From assembly GCF_900141895.1 (NCBI RefSeq), contig NZ_FQYT01000007.1:44940-108939 (forward strand): 64,000 bases of DNA, given 5' to 3'. This stretch comes from Parasporobacterium paucivorans DSM 15970. GTDB lineage: Bacteria > Bacillota > Clostridia > Lachnospirales > Lachnospiraceae. This document shows, in pieces, positions 41,293-51,526 of this stretch (the first letter of the stretch is position 1; every line of letters begins with the position of its first letter). The notes below the pieces were generated by a model. That model was not told the DNA's origin. It made no database searches and was given only the letters and a program-made list of their open reading frames with translations. The position numbers and the translations under genes are program-made.

Positions 41293-42672
41293 ATGAAAAT
41301 AGTATCATTTACTATGGTAAATAATGAAAGTGAGATTATAGAGTCGTTTATTCGGTACAACTATAATTTTGTGGATCACATGGTCATTATTGATAATGGA
41401 TGCACCGATAGTACGATTGAAATAATTAATAGGCTCATAAGTGAAGGCTACAATATCACTGTTCATGATGAGTCTTTGGAAGCTTATAACCAGTTCAGAC
41501 TTGATAATAAATATTTACGCAAAACAATAGACGAATTGAAACCGGATATAATCTTGCCGTTAGATTCTGATGAGTTTCTTACAGGAAACGAAAACCCTAG
41601 AAGGATACTGGAAAAATTAGCTTTAGATAGAATCTATTATATACATTGGCAATGGTTTGTCATGACAGATAAAGACGACCAAGATGAAGTATTTGTTCCA
41701 CGAAAGATGAATTATTGCTTTTCTAAACCTGCGTGGAATTATTCGGATGGTACTCCAGTAACAAAAGCGATTATCCCGGCAAAATACTTTGATGAAATGA
41801 AACTTACGCTTTCAATGGGGCATCATACGGTATTTGGAAATGACAAGGTTGAAATAAAAGAAATAGATAATCTTCGATTAGCTCATTATAGAGCAATTAG
41901 CGAATTGCAGCTAGTTTCAAAAACGAGTTGTTACACGATGCGAGATATTGCAACAATGGAGAATAATTTTGAAACAGCTCAAAGAACCAATCAAATGGCA
42001 ATGATAGAACGCGGTGAAAATATGAGGACTACCGCTGTTGAGGCTTCTTACGGAGGCTATGAAGGTGAGGTAATATATAATCCTATTGATTTGTCTTTCT
42101 GTAAGCCAGAAACAATTAATATGAAGTATGCAGCACTGGCAAAAGAGAGCCTGGTAAAAAGAGTAATAAAAACTGGACAAGAAATGGCTGTCCGTGCATA
42201 TAACTCTGAAAGAGAAAAAAGAGAAAAAGCCTTCTTAAAACCAATTGTTGTGTGGATGGATGGAATAAGAGGAAAAGAATGTATTTTTCCGAATCCATCA
42301 AATAAGATTACTATACTTGCCGAATTATTTAATGTAAGGGGATATCTTACTACTTGTCAGGAGATTAAGTTTTTAAAAGCAAATTATAGATTAATCGTAA
42401 CCCCGGATGTAGTTAAGTTTTTGCCACACCAGTATATTGTTTTACCAAATACAGTTATATTTGAAGAGGTTAAAGAGCAACTGGTTAATATTGGAATAGA
42501 CCAGAAAAAAATAATTTCGGTCAGAGACTATGAAAAGAAGCTAGGAATTATCAAAATGATGTATTGCTATATAAGATTGGTTCCAAGTGTAACCAAACGA
42601 GTATATGCCTATTTTAAGAGAAATGGTATTAAAACTACTGTAAATAAAATAAAAAGTCGAGTGAGGAAGTAA
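41293..42672 (+). CDS. Glycosyltransferase family 2 with extra C-terminal domain
   Basis: The 459-aa protein has an AAGGAG site at ATG 41293. Its start, KIVSFTMVNNESEIIESFIRYNYNFVDHMVIIDNGCTDSTIEII, is the GT2 'glycosyl transferase 2_4' pattern, with ILPLDSDEF as the DxD metal site. Residues beyond about 290 (KGKECIFPNPSNKITILAEL onward) form an additional domain of unknown role. It is one of the sugar-adding enzymes of the locus; sugar specificity is not evident. Confidence 0.83.
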   Translation: MKIVSFTMVNNESEIIESFIRYNYNFVDHMVIIDNGCTDSTIEIINRLISEGYNITVHDESLEAYNQFRLDNKYLRKTIDELKPDIILPLDSDEFLTGNENPRRILEKLALDRIYYIHWQWFVMTDKDDQDEVFVPRKMNYCFSKPAWNYSDGTPVTKAIIPAKYFDEMKLTLSMGHHTVFGNDKVEIKEIDNLRLAHYRAISELQLVSKTSCYTMRDIATMENNFETAQRTNQMAMIERGENMRTTAVEASYGGYEGEVIYNPIDLSFCKPETINMKYAALAKESLVKRVIKTGQEMAVRAYNSEREKREKAFLKPIVVWMDGIRGKECIFPNPSNKITILAELFNVRGYLTTCQEIKFLKANYRLIVTPDVVKFLPHQYIVLPNTVIFEEVKEQLVNIGIDQKKIISVRDYEKKLGIIKMMYCYIRLVPSVTKRVYAYFKRNGIKTTVNKIKSRVRK

Positions 42673-43635
42673 ATGAAACTGAGTGTAATTGTTCCCGTGT
42701 ATAATGCGGAGAGTTTCTTACAAAAGAATATGATGACAATTGTGGAGCAATTGACACCTGAAACGGAATTAATATTGGTTAATGATGGCTCAAAAGATAA
42801 ATCTGCTGACATATGTGAGCAACTGTGTCAAATAAGCAACAATATTAGAGTAATACATAAAGAGAATGGTGGAGTTAGCTCAGCAAGAAATAAGGGGATA
42901 ATTCATGCCCAAGGAGAGTACATAACGTTTGTTGATAGTGATGACTATGTTGCAAATGATTATATTAGAACAGTTCTTTCTCTTATTAAAGAGCCGATAG
43001 ATATTGTTTTCTTTGGCGCTACTATTGTGGGGGAAGATAAGCAAATCAATCTTCGGCCGTATTTCGAAGATAAACAATTACCTGATAGGAAAGGTTTGGA
43101 TGATATTTATACGTTATTATTTACGTGTAGATTAAATGAGCCTTGGGATAAGATATATAAAAAGAGTATTATCGAAACCTTCAACATTAGTTTTCCGTTG
43201 GGAGTAAATTTAGGAGAAGATTTAATTTTTTCTTTGCAATATATCACATACGTACGGTCAGCTAAAATGATAGGAAAGATGATTTATTGCCACACTATTA
43301 ATCCAATCGGCTTGGGACAATCGAAGGTCACAATGAATACAGTTCGCTATCATGATTTGACTTTTTCAAAAATGCTTACAGTACTAAAAATGTTGCATCT
43401 CTCCGAGCCCCATTATCAAGAGAGTTATGAGACTATGCTTCAGATTATAACAAATTGCTGTGGTAAACTGTCAAAACAAGGATATACAAATAAAAAGATC
43501 TATGAATGTGTTAAAAAATACGGTTGGTATAGCGAAATGATGAATAGACAATATACATCGAAAAAGAGTAAGTTGAGAAAGAGACTGATGAGTTGGCGAA
43601 TGTATCGCTGTATTAGTTTTACTTTTAACCATTAA
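42673..43635 (+). CDS. Glycosyltransferase family 2
   Basis: The 320-aa protein begins directly after the previous stop. KLSVIVPVYNAESFLQKNMMTIVEQ, ELILVNDGSKDKSADICEQ, GVSSARNKGIIHAQGEYITFVDSDDYV give a complete GT-A nucleotide-sugar fold with DxD (DSDD). The C-terminus is basic, consistent with membrane-surface work on lipid-linked intermediates. Confidence 0.9.
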   Translation: MKLSVIVPVYNAESFLQKNMMTIVEQLTPETELILVNDGSKDKSADICEQLCQISNNIRVIHKENGGVSSARNKGIIHAQGEYITFVDSDDYVANDYIRTVLSLIKEPIDIVFFGATIVGEDKQINLRPYFEDKQLPDRKGLDDIYTLLFTCRLNEPWDKIYKKSIIETFNISFPLGVNLGEDLIFSLQYITYVRSAKMIGKMIYCHTINPIGLGQSKVTMNTVRYHDLTFSKMLTVLKMLHLSEPHYQESYETMLQIITNCCGKLSKQGYTNKKIYECVKKYGWYSEMMNRQYTSKKSKLRKRLMSWRMYRCISFTFNH

Positions 43636-43648
43636 GGAGGTAATATAG

Positions 43649-44902
43649 TTGAAAATTAAAGTTAATAAATACTGCCTTCTTCTGTTTTTGATGATTGTTC
43701 TAGAGCTGGATTGCTTTTACTTGATTAATCGTTATACTACATATTTCTTGGGGGTTAGTTATATTGATTGGTTATTTCTATTTCGTATAGGTCTTGTTGT
43801 ATATACATTTATTAATCATAGAAGTGAGTTTACTACATCGACTCTTTTGAAAGCTCTTCCGTTTGGCGCACTATTATTAATGATTTCTAGTAGCATAGCG
43901 GGATATTTAACATATGGACAATCTATATTTAGTGGAATACTGGCTCAAAGAGATTGGATTTCTTGCATGTTGCTGTTTTATCCAATATATATTTGGATAA
44001 AGCGAAAAAAAATAACTGTAAGACAGGTGGTTAATACGCTTGTTGTGTTTGCGGTTATTTACATTCTAATATGTTCAGTGCAGTATCTTTTGATTGATAG
44101 GGTTACTTTTTTATACACAAATATTAATCAAAGATATGGTGGCCATAGGTTAAGATTGAGTAGCTGTTTTCTTGCGATTATTTCGGGCTTTCTTGTTGAT
44201 AACCTTATTGGAAGCTATGGAAAACGTAAAGACAAAAAAATATTTTTGTTAGTTTTGATGGGGTATTTCTTTTTATTAGCAGTTGTTACAAAAGGAAGAA
44301 TGGCTACATTAGCAATGGTAGGATCTATTACAATATGCCTACTACTAAGAAGAGCATCTGTATCGAAAAAAATAGTGAGTATAGTTGTAGTTTTAATTGG
44401 TTTTTTCGTTGTTATTAATAGCCAAATTGGTATGGATGCGTTAGATATTGTGTTTGGATCTGGAACAGGCTTGAGCGCAGACACGATTTCTGTTCGTAAT
44501 GTTGAAAAAGAATATTATTTAGATATGGTAACTCAAAGCCCCATGCTATTAATATTAGGATACGGTTACCCTTCTACTGCTGAAATAGCACAATCAATAA
44601 GTAGTCCAACAATTGGATATTGGACATACTACACAACCGATGTGGGTCTTGTAGGAAATTTGTTTTGTTATGGGTTATTGGGAATATTATGGTTTATTAT
44701 CTTGTATAGAGATATATTTGTAAAAGGATGGAGAATACACAAACAAACAACAAGAACTTGCTATCTACAATTTTTCCTTATTGACATAATTGGGTGTTTT
44801 TCACTATGGCCGCTGTGTTTCAATTTTTCAATTGCGCTTCCAATTTTAATGGCAATGTTAGATTACGAGAGCAATTTCATATTAGAAAAAGATAAGGAGT
44901 AA
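43649..44902 (+). CDS. Wzy-type polysaccharide polymerase
   Basis: The 417-aa protein starts at TTG 43649 with a good AAGGAGG eight bases upstream. It has about 11 hydrophobic helices, with a polar loop after the middle (SGTGLSADTISVRNVEKEYYLDMVTQSPMLLILGYGYPS) where O-antigen polymerases have catalytic residues. Sequence conservation in this family is low; the call rests on topology and its position between glycosyltransferases and the Wzx gene. Confidence 0.78.
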   Translation: MKIKVNKYCLLLFLMIVLELDCFYLINRYTTYFLGVSYIDWLFLFRIGLVVYTFINHRSEFTTSTLLKALPFGALLLMISSSIAGYLTYGQSIFSGILAQRDWISCMLLFYPIYIWIKRKKITVRQVVNTLVVFAVIYILICSVQYLLIDRVTFLYTNINQRYGGHRLRLSSCFLAIISGFLVDNLIGSYGKRKDKKIFLLVLMGYFFLLAVVTKGRMATLAMVGSITICLLLRRASVSKKIVSIVVVLIGFFVVINSQIGMDALDIVFGSGTGLSADTISVRNVEKEYYLDMVTQSPMLLILGYGYPSTAEIAQSISSPTIGYWTYYTTDVGLVGNLFCYGLLGILWFIILYRDIFVKGWRIHKQTTRTCYLQFFLIDIIGCFSLWPLCFNFSIALPILMAMLDYESNFILEKDKE

Positions 44903-44907
44903 GTAAT

Positions 44908-45891
44908 ATGATTTATGTAATGTGCCCTGCAAATATTAAAACGGGCGGAACAGAATTACTACATCAATTGGTGTATCAATTAAATAAACAGAATAAGGAA
45001 GCAGCAATAGTCTATACGGGTGAAACAGAAGGGAAATCACCCATGCCAGAAGCTTTTTCTGAGTATGTCGCAACTTATCTGTTGTCCAAGGATATAGTAG
45101 ATGAGCTGGATAATATTTTGGTTGTATCAGAAGTGGCTTGCGATAAACTAGCAGAATTTAAGAGAATTAAGAAGTATATTTGGTGGTTGAGCGTGGACAA
45201 TTATGTGGCTCGTGATGGGTTTGCTGGGAGGATGCGTATTCAAGGATTTAAAACTGCACTTAGTCTAATGATGAAAGGAAAAAGCACTCATCTTAGAAAA
45301 TTTGTTAAATTAGCTGATATGCATTTGTGTCAGTCCTATTACGCAATTGACTTTATTCAGAAAATGGGTATTCCGGAAGCATCTATCGCTTATTTGTCAG
45401 ATTACATTAACGATATTTATGTTTTGCGTGAGAATCAACTTGATAGACAATTGAAAAAAAAATATGTGCTTTATAATCCGGCTAAAGGATTTGCATTTAC
45501 CCAAAAATTGATAGCGTTAGCACCAGAATTAAACTGGAGACAAATACAAAACATGACCACAGAGCAGGTTATGAACCTTATGCAAGAAAGTATGGTATAT
45601 ATTGATTTTGGTAATCATCCTGGTAAAGATCGTTTTCCGAGAGAAGCTGCTATTTCGGGATGTTGTATTATTACGGGACGACGTGGTTCGGCTGCATTTT
45701 CTGAAGATGTAAGGATTCCTAAAGAGTATAAATTTGATGAAAAAGAAGATCAAGTGGAAGAAAAAGTCATTGCCAAAATTAGAGCTTGCTTAGATGATTA
45801 TGCCACAAATGATAGCAAATTTGAATCTTATAGAGAATTTGTCAGAGCTGAAAAAGTAGCATTTGCAAGTGACATTAGTAGAATTTTCTGA
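44908..45891 (+). CDS. Putative glycosyltransferase
   Basis: The 327-aa protein opens MIYVMCPANIKTGGTELLHQLVYQLN, like GT-B acceptor domains, and has a late block YIDFGNHPGKDRFPREAAISGCCIITGRRGSAAF resembling a donor-site loop. The family is not clear. It sits between Wzy and Wzx, so a sugar-transfer role in the same polymer is likely. Confidence 0.62.
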   Translation: MIYVMCPANIKTGGTELLHQLVYQLNKQNKEAAIVYTGETEGKSPMPEAFSEYVATYLLSKDIVDELDNILVVSEVACDKLAEFKRIKKYIWWLSVDNYVARDGFAGRMRIQGFKTALSLMMKGKSTHLRKFVKLADMHLCQSYYAIDFIQKMGIPEASIAYLSDYINDIYVLRENQLDRQLKKKYVLYNPAKGFAFTQKLIALAPELNWRQIQNMTTEQVMNLMQESMVYIDFGNHPGKDRFPREAAISGCCIITGRRGSAAFSEDVRIPKEYKFDEKEDQVEEKVIAKIRACLDDYATNDSKFESYREFVRAEKVAFASDISRIF

Positions 45892-45909
45892 TGGAAGGGG
45901 AGGAAGTGT

Positions 45910-47364
45910 ATGAAACGTAGTATCAAGCTGAACTATATTCTAAATATGAGTTATCAGTGTTTGACAATATTAATCCCGTTGAGTACCACTCCATATTTGT
46001 CACGTGTATTAGGTGCAGAAGGTGTAGGCGCCAACAGTTATGTAATTTCGATGGCTTCATATTTTACATTGTTTGCAATTATGGGATCAGGTACTTATGC
46101 TCAAAGAAAAGTAGCGAGTTATCAAGATGATAAGCATATGCGCTCGGTTGTTTTTTGGGATGTGCTACTTTTTAGGGTGATAACTACGGTTGTTGCTAGT
46201 TTGAGTTATATTGGCTATTTGTTGGTGTTAAAGCCAAATAATCTGTTAATTTCTCAAATATATCTAATATACATACTATGTGTTGCGTTCGATGTTACTT
46301 GGTTTTACCAAGGGATGGAAGATTTTGTGACTGTTGTTGGTAGAAATTTGTTGATACGGATCGTTAATGTCGTAGTGATATTTACTTTTGTAAAAACGTC
46401 AAGTGATCTCCCAATATACTGCTTATCGTTTGTTGGATTAACAATAATGGCTAATATTTGGACCCTTTTCCTTATGCCTAAATATATCGAGAAAGTTGCA
46501 ATCAGCGAGGTTCGCCCATTTCGTGAATTGAAGGATATTTTGGTCTTATTTGTTCCAACAATAGCAATACAGATGTATACGTTATTGGATAAAACAATGA
46601 TTGGTTGGTTTTCAACTGGTTCAGCGGAAAATGGTTATTTCAATCAAACAGAAAACATGGTAAAGATGTGCTTGATGGTGATTACTTCATTATGCACTGT
46701 TATGCTGCCGCGAATGTCAAAATGGTTTGCCGAGGGCAATAAGAATCAATTTAATTATTATTTGAAAAAATCATATTCATTTGCGTGGTTGTTGAGCATT
46801 CCGATGTCTCTCGGAATGATAAGCATAGCAACTACCTTTGTTCCTGTTTTCTTTGGACCAGGTTATGATAAGTCTATCATTCTTATGTATATCTTAGCCC
46901 CTATCATAATTGCCATAAGTATGAGTAGCATTACTGGTAATCAATTATTATTACCTAGCCATTTACATAAAGAGTATAATATCTCAGTTATCACCGGTGC
47001 ATTCGTAAATTTAGTTATTAACCTAATTATGATTCCAAGATTTCATTCAATCGGAGCCGCTGTTGGAACTTTGGTAGCGGAGGTTCTTGTTTCGACCGTT
47101 CAATTAATTTTATGCCGAAAAAAAGGTGTACTTGAGTTTAAGACTGTATTTGGAAGTGCTTCTCGATATTTGCTTGCGGGTGGATGTATGTTTGTTGCTC
47201 TTCTGTTTATAAAACGATTTTTAGAGATTAATGCATTAGGATTGATTGTTCTTATTGTAGCGGGTGGAGTTATATATTTAATAGCGCTTCTTGCTATGAA
47301 AGACAGTCTCGTTGTAGATACCTTGCATTCAGTTTTGGGAAAGAGTGATGAAAGAAAAAAATAA
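45910..47364 (+). CDS. Wzx-type flippase (polysaccharide exporter)
   Basis: The 484-aa protein has about 14 hydrophobic helices and begins with the Wzx pattern NYILNMSYQCLTILIPLSTTPYLSRVLGAEGVGANSYVISMASYFTLFAIMGSGTYAQR. Later FNQTENMVKMCLMVITSLCTVMLPRMS fits the MOP superfamily. It moves lipid-linked repeat units across the membrane for the Wzy enzyme. Confidence 0.92.
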   Translation: MKRSIKLNYILNMSYQCLTILIPLSTTPYLSRVLGAEGVGANSYVISMASYFTLFAIMGSGTYAQRKVASYQDDKHMRSVVFWDVLLFRVITTVVASLSYIGYLLVLKPNNLLISQIYLIYILCVAFDVTWFYQGMEDFVTVVGRNLLIRIVNVVVIFTFVKTSSDLPIYCLSFVGLTIMANIWTLFLMPKYIEKVAISEVRPFRELKDILVLFVPTIAIQMYTLLDKTMIGWFSTGSAENGYFNQTENMVKMCLMVITSLCTVMLPRMSKWFAEGNKNQFNYYLKKSYSFAWLLSIPMSLGMISIATTFVPVFFGPGYDKSIILMYILAPIIIAISMSSITGNQLLLPSHLHKEYNISVITGAFVNLVINLIMIPRFHSIGAAVGTLVAEVLVSTVQLILCRKKGVLEFKTVFGSASRYLLAGGCMFVALLFIKRFLEINALGLIVLIVAGGVIYLIALLAMKDSLVVDTLHSVLGKSDERKK

Positions 47365-47395
47365 TATGCAGATTTGATAAGTGGAGGATGGCACA

Positions 47396-48508
47396 ATGTA
47401 CGATTATTTAGTTGTAGGCGCCGGTCTTTATGGTGCGGTGTTTGCCTATGAGGCAAAGGCACATGGTAAAACAGTGCTTGTATTTGATAAGCGCCCGAAT
47501 ATCGCGGGCAATGTTTATACAGAGAAAATTGAGGGTATTCATTTCCATAAATACGGAGCCCATATTTTACATACGAACAATACTAAGGTATGGAATTATC
47601 TTCAGGAGTTTGCGACCTTTAACAGATTTACAAATTCTCCCGTTGCAAACTATAAGGGTGAGCTTTACTCAATGCCCTTTAACATGTATACCTTCAACAA
47701 GATGTGGGGAGTTGTAACCCCTGAGGAAGCAGCTGCAAAGATTGAAGAACAGAAGAAGGAAATCACAGGTGAGCCTCGGAATCTTGAGGAGCAGGCAATC
47801 AGTCTTGTTGGAAGAGATATCTATGAGAAGCTTATAAAAGGATATACTGAGAAGCAATGGGGACGTGACTGCAAGGAGCTTCCTGCTTTCATCATTAAGC
47901 GACTTCCTGTAAGACTTACTTTTGATAACAATTACTTCAATGCACTCTACCAGGGCATCCCTATCGGTGGTTATACTAAGATGGTTGAGAACATGCTTAA
48001 GGGTATAGAAGTAAGATTAGGCGTTGATTACCTTGAAAATAAAGCAGAATACGACGCACTTGCAGATAAGGTAGTTTATACAGGTCCTATAGATGCATAC
48101 TTTGAATACAAGCTCGGAACACTTGAGTATCGTTCAGTGCGTTTTGAAAACGAGATTCTTGATAAGCCGAATTTCCAGGGAAATGCTGCAGTCAACTACA
48201 CAGACTTCGAAACACCATGGACTCGCATTATTGAGCATAAATGGTTCGAATTTGGCAAGGATGAATCTGGCAACGATCTTCCCAGAACCATCATCAGCCG
48301 TGAGTATTCGTCTGAGTGGAAATCGGGAGATGAGCCTTACTATCCTGTTAATGATAAAAAGAACGGAAGTCTTTATGCAGAGTATAAGAGGCTTGCTGAT
48401 GAAGAAAAGAAGGTCATCTTTGGTGGACGTCTCGGCGAGTATAAGTACTATGATATGGACCAAGTTGTTGAAGCCGCATTAAAAATGTCAGAACTTATTC
48501 TGAATTAG
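47396..48508 (+). CDS. glf: UDP-galactopyranose mutase
   Basis: The 370-aa flavoenzyme begins YDYLVVGAGLYGAVFAYEAKAHGKTVLVFDKRPNIAGNVYTEKIEGIHFHKYGAHILHTNN, and has GYTEKQWGRDCKELPAFIIKRLPVR and YTGPIDAYFEYKLGTLEYRSVRFE, all diagnostic for Glf. It makes UDP-galactofuranose, so the polymer probably contains galactofuranose. ATG 47396 with GGAGG is preferred over an upstream GTG. Its codon use is less AT-rich than its neighbours, suggesting a different origin. Confidence 0.95.
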   Translation: MYDYLVVGAGLYGAVFAYEAKAHGKTVLVFDKRPNIAGNVYTEKIEGIHFHKYGAHILHTNNTKVWNYLQEFATFNRFTNSPVANYKGELYSMPFNMYTFNKMWGVVTPEEAAAKIEEQKKEITGEPRNLEEQAISLVGRDIYEKLIKGYTEKQWGRDCKELPAFIIKRLPVRLTFDNNYFNALYQGIPIGGYTKMVENMLKGIEVRLGVDYLENKAEYDALADKVVYTGPIDAYFEYKLGTLEYRSVRFENEILDKPNFQGNAAVNYTDFETPWTRIIEHKWFEFGKDESGNDLPRTIISREYSSEWKSGDEPYYPVNDKKNGSLYAEYKRLADEEKKVIFGGRLGEYKYYDMDQVVEAALKMSELILN

Positions 48509-48562
48509 TTAGTATCCACAGATTTATGAGATGCAAATGATTATAAAAAGCGAGGAGATTCT

Positions 48563-49435
48563 ATGGGAAAACATGCATATCTGATAATGGCTCACGGAAA
48601 ATTTGATCAGTTAAAGATCTTGCTTGATCTACTTGATGATCCTCGTAATGATATTTTTTTGCATATTGATCGTAAAGCTCAGTTTGATAATGATATGTTA
48701 CTACCTAACCTTAGATACTCGAAAGTTTTTATCGTGACAAGAACGTCCGTAACTTGGGGGGGATATAGTCAGATTAATTGTGAGTTTCAGTTGATAAAGA
48801 GAGCTGTAGAATACTTTACTTATGATTACTTGCATTTATTATCTGGCGTTGATCTTCCGATAAAATCACAAGATGAAATTCATGACTTTTTTTCTAGGAA
48901 TAGTGGAAATGAATACATGGAGATTGTGGCATCAGAGTCACAAAATGAAATAGAGAAAAGATGCAAATATTATTGGCTGTTCCAAGAACAATTGGCACGT
49001 CATGAAAAGATGAATATATATAGAGTTATAAATTGGATTGGTATTAAAATGCAGCAATTCTTGAAGGTTAAGCGAATTCCCGAGAACATAAAGATTAAAA
49101 AGGGAGCAAATTGGTTTAGTATTACAGGAGAACTGGCTAAATACATTATTTCTCAAGAGAAAAATATTGAAAAATGGTTCAGACATTCGGTCTGTGCTGA
49201 TGAGCTGTTTATCCAAACGATAGCTTATAATTCAGAATATCGAGGAAATATCTCAGGAGATAATTTTCTGCGACTTATTGATTGGGAACGAGGAAATCCA
49301 TATATTTTCCGTCTAGAAGATTATCAGTTAATTAAAGATTCTGAATATCTTTTTGCGAGAAAATTTGATTTGGATGTAGATAGTGGTATTGTTGAGATGA
49401 TTTCTGCTATCACGAAAGGTGGAGAAGTAAAATGA
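48563..49435 (+). CDS. Core-2/I-branching-type N-acetylglucosaminyltransferase (GT14)
   Basis: The 290-aa protein has KHAYLIMAHGKFDQLKILLDLLDDPRNDIFLHIDRKAQF, VTWGGYSQINCEFQLIKRA, YDYLHLLSGVDLPIKSQDEIHDFF and GANWFSITGELAKYI, matching bacterial members of the GT14 beta-1,6-GlcNAc/xylosyltransferase family. It would add a branching sugar. Overlaps the next gene by 4 bases (ATGA). Confidence 0.9.
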   Translation: MGKHAYLIMAHGKFDQLKILLDLLDDPRNDIFLHIDRKAQFDNDMLLPNLRYSKVFIVTRTSVTWGGYSQINCEFQLIKRAVEYFTYDYLHLLSGVDLPIKSQDEIHDFFSRNSGNEYMEIVASESQNEIEKRCKYYWLFQEQLARHEKMNIYRVINWIGIKMQQFLKVKRIPENIKIKKGANWFSITGELAKYIISQEKNIEKWFRHSVCADELFIQTIAYNSEYRGNISGDNFLRLIDWERGNPYIFRLEDYQLIKDSEYLFARKFDLDVDSGIVEMISAITKGGEVK

Positions 49436-50565
49436 AGATTGGTATAGTAACATTTCATGCCTCATTGAATTGTGGGTCCATGTTACAGGCATTTGCATTA
49501 CAAAATATATTAAAAGAAAGATACGGCGCAGATGTGGAAATAGTTGATTTTTCTAGCAGAGGTCAAAGACAAATGTATAGTGTAGTTGATACACACCTCA
49601 GACCGCGTGTGCTCAAGAGAAATCTGCGGGTATTTCCTTACCGTAAAGAGATCAGAATTATGCAGAACGATTTTGAAATCTTTAAAGGCAAATATTTCAA
49701 GTTAACACCGAAATTCTATAAATCATTTTATCAGCTGAAAGAACTGCATGATAGATACGATTTATTAGTTGCAGGTGGTGATCAGGTTTGGAATATTCGA
49801 TGCCGCGACAATGATATGGCATATTTTTTGGCATTTCCGACTGCGGCTCGAAAGATATCGTATTCACCAAGTTTAGGGGCCGTGAACATTAATACTGCTA
49901 AGAAGAATCTTGCTCAATACAGAAAGTGTTTAATGGAGTTTTCTCATTTGTCAATTAGAGAACCGAATGGAAAAAAATGGCTGGAGCAGTTAACGGGTAG
50001 AGAGGTTAAGATAATTGCTGACCCGACAATGCTTTATGTTCCCGATGATTGGAGACGCCTTTTGCCGGTACAACAAATTGAAGAAAAGTACATTTTCTAT
50101 TATGCCTTTAATTATGGAAATAAAAGGATTAATAAAGCTCTCCAAGAGGCTTCGAATAAGCTCAAAATGCCCGTATATGTGATTGAGAGAAAAGAATGGA
50201 ACATATGTGGTCTGGAAAAGTATGGCTTTAAACTGTGGGAGAAGGCGGATCCATTGGCTTTCGTGAATATGATTAGTAATGCTGCTTATGTAGTAACGGA
50301 TTCTTTTCATGGAACAGTATTCTCCTGTTTGTTTAATAAGCAATTTTGCAATTGCAGACATAATATTGTTCAGGATAAAGATGATGATCGTTCCAGTTCA
50401 TTGTTAAGTGTCTTGGGACTCGAAAGTCGCTACGTGATTGGAGAAGAACTAAAGGCTGAAGATTTGATGATTCCAATTGATTATGATTCGGTAAACAGGA
50501 TGATTGAAGACATTCGGAAAGAGGCATTCTGTTACTTGGATTCAGCTGTCTTAGAGAAGGGATGA
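49432..50565 (+). CDS. Polysaccharide pyruvyl transferase family protein
   Basis: The 377-aa protein has KIGIVTFHASLNCGSMLQAFALQNIL, YDLLVAGGDQVWNIRC, KISYSPSLGAVNI, HLSIREPNGKKWLEQLTGREVKIIADPTMLY and ISNAAYVVTDSFHGTVFSCLFNKQF, the full PF04230-like series. It adds pyruvate ketals from phosphoenolpyruvate to sugar residues, giving the polymer negative charge. Confidence 0.92.
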   Translation: MKIGIVTFHASLNCGSMLQAFALQNILKERYGADVEIVDFSSRGQRQMYSVVDTHLRPRVLKRNLRVFPYRKEIRIMQNDFEIFKGKYFKLTPKFYKSFYQLKELHDRYDLLVAGGDQVWNIRCRDNDMAYFLAFPTAARKISYSPSLGAVNINTAKKNLAQYRKCLMEFSHLSIREPNGKKWLEQLTGREVKIIADPTMLYVPDDWRRLLPVQQIEEKYIFYYAFNYGNKRINKALQEASNKLKMPVYVIERKEWNICGLEKYGFKLWEKADPLAFVNMISNAAYVVTDSFHGTVFSCLFNKQFCNCRHNIVQDKDDDRSSSLLSVLGLESRYVIGEELKAEDLMIPIDYDSVNRMIEDIRKEAFCYLDSAVLEKG

Positions 50566-50572
50566 TGACCAT

Positions 50573-51475
50573 ATGAATAAAGCAGAGACAGCAATTATTG
50601 TGTTGAATTATAAAAAATACGAAGATACGATAAAGTGCGTTACCCAACTGCTTTCTTTAGATGTAAAGCTCATGATTGTTATTGTTGATAATAATTCACC
50701 GAATGATTCGTTTTCTGTTTTATCTGATACATTTCAATGGACGGAATCTGTTCATTTGATTAAGACAAATAAAAATGGCGGTTACTCATACGGAAACAAT
50801 TGTGGAATAAAAAAAGCATTAGAAATCAATCCGGATTTGGAATATATTTCCATAATGAATCCGGATGCATTAGTAACTGATGAACGAGTATTCACAGATA
50901 TGCTTTTTGATTTTGAAAGAGAAAGTTCTTCCGCTGCAATTGCGCCTTTAATGATTGAACAGGGTGCAATTCAAGAAGAGAGAAGTGGATGGTTAATTCC
51001 GAATGCCTGGGATAGAGTATTTGCAAGAACAGTATTCGCAAGAAAAAAGAAAAGAAATGCAAAGATGAAAGGACCATACAGAATTGTAGAGGCTATACAT
51101 GGAAGCTTTTTCATTGTAAAAAGACAGGTCTTTCAAGACGTAGAATACTTTGATGAGAACGTATTTTTGTATGGGGAAGAAACAATACTTGGAATTAAAA
51201 TAAAACAACTTGGCAAGAAAGAGCTAATAGATACTAGATATAAATACTATCATAATCATCAATACAGTATAGAAGATGAATCTAAGGTCATTCAAAATGG
51301 AAAGATTATGTATTCGTCTCTCCGATATTTATTTTTGAAGTATTATAACCCCTCGCGTCTTGCTAAAATGGTATTTATACTTGTACAGGGATCACTGTAT
51401 TATGTGTATTATCCAATAAAGTTACAAATGAAAAAAGTTCTATATCAAGGCGTAGCACGGGTGGAAAAACGATGA
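50573..51475 (+). CDS. Glycosyltransferase family 2 (rhamnosyltransferase-like)
   Basis: The 300-aa protein has AETAIIVLNYKKYEDTIKCVTQLLSLD, IVDNNSPNDSF, NKNGGYSYGNNCGIKKAL and the DxD-like ISIMNPDALVTDE, with GSFFIVKRQVFQDVEYFDENVFLYGEETILGIKIK, as in WbbL-type rhamnosyltransferases. It ends the AT-rich core of the locus. Confidence 0.87.
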   Translation: MNKAETAIIVLNYKKYEDTIKCVTQLLSLDVKLMIVIVDNNSPNDSFSVLSDTFQWTESVHLIKTNKNGGYSYGNNCGIKKALEINPDLEYISIMNPDALVTDERVFTDMLFDFERESSSAAIAPLMIEQGAIQEERSGWLIPNAWDRVFARTVFARKKKRNAKMKGPYRIVEAIHGSFFIVKRQVFQDVEYFDENVFLYGEETILGIKIKQLGKKELIDTRYKYYHNHQYSIEDESKVIQNGKIMYSSLRYLFLKYYNPSRLAKMVFILVQGSLYYVYYPIKLQMKKVLYQGVARVEKR

Positions 51476-51526
51476 GTCATTAGAGGATGCTCCGGTCGCA
51501 CACTCCCTTCGCGAGGGTGCCTGACC

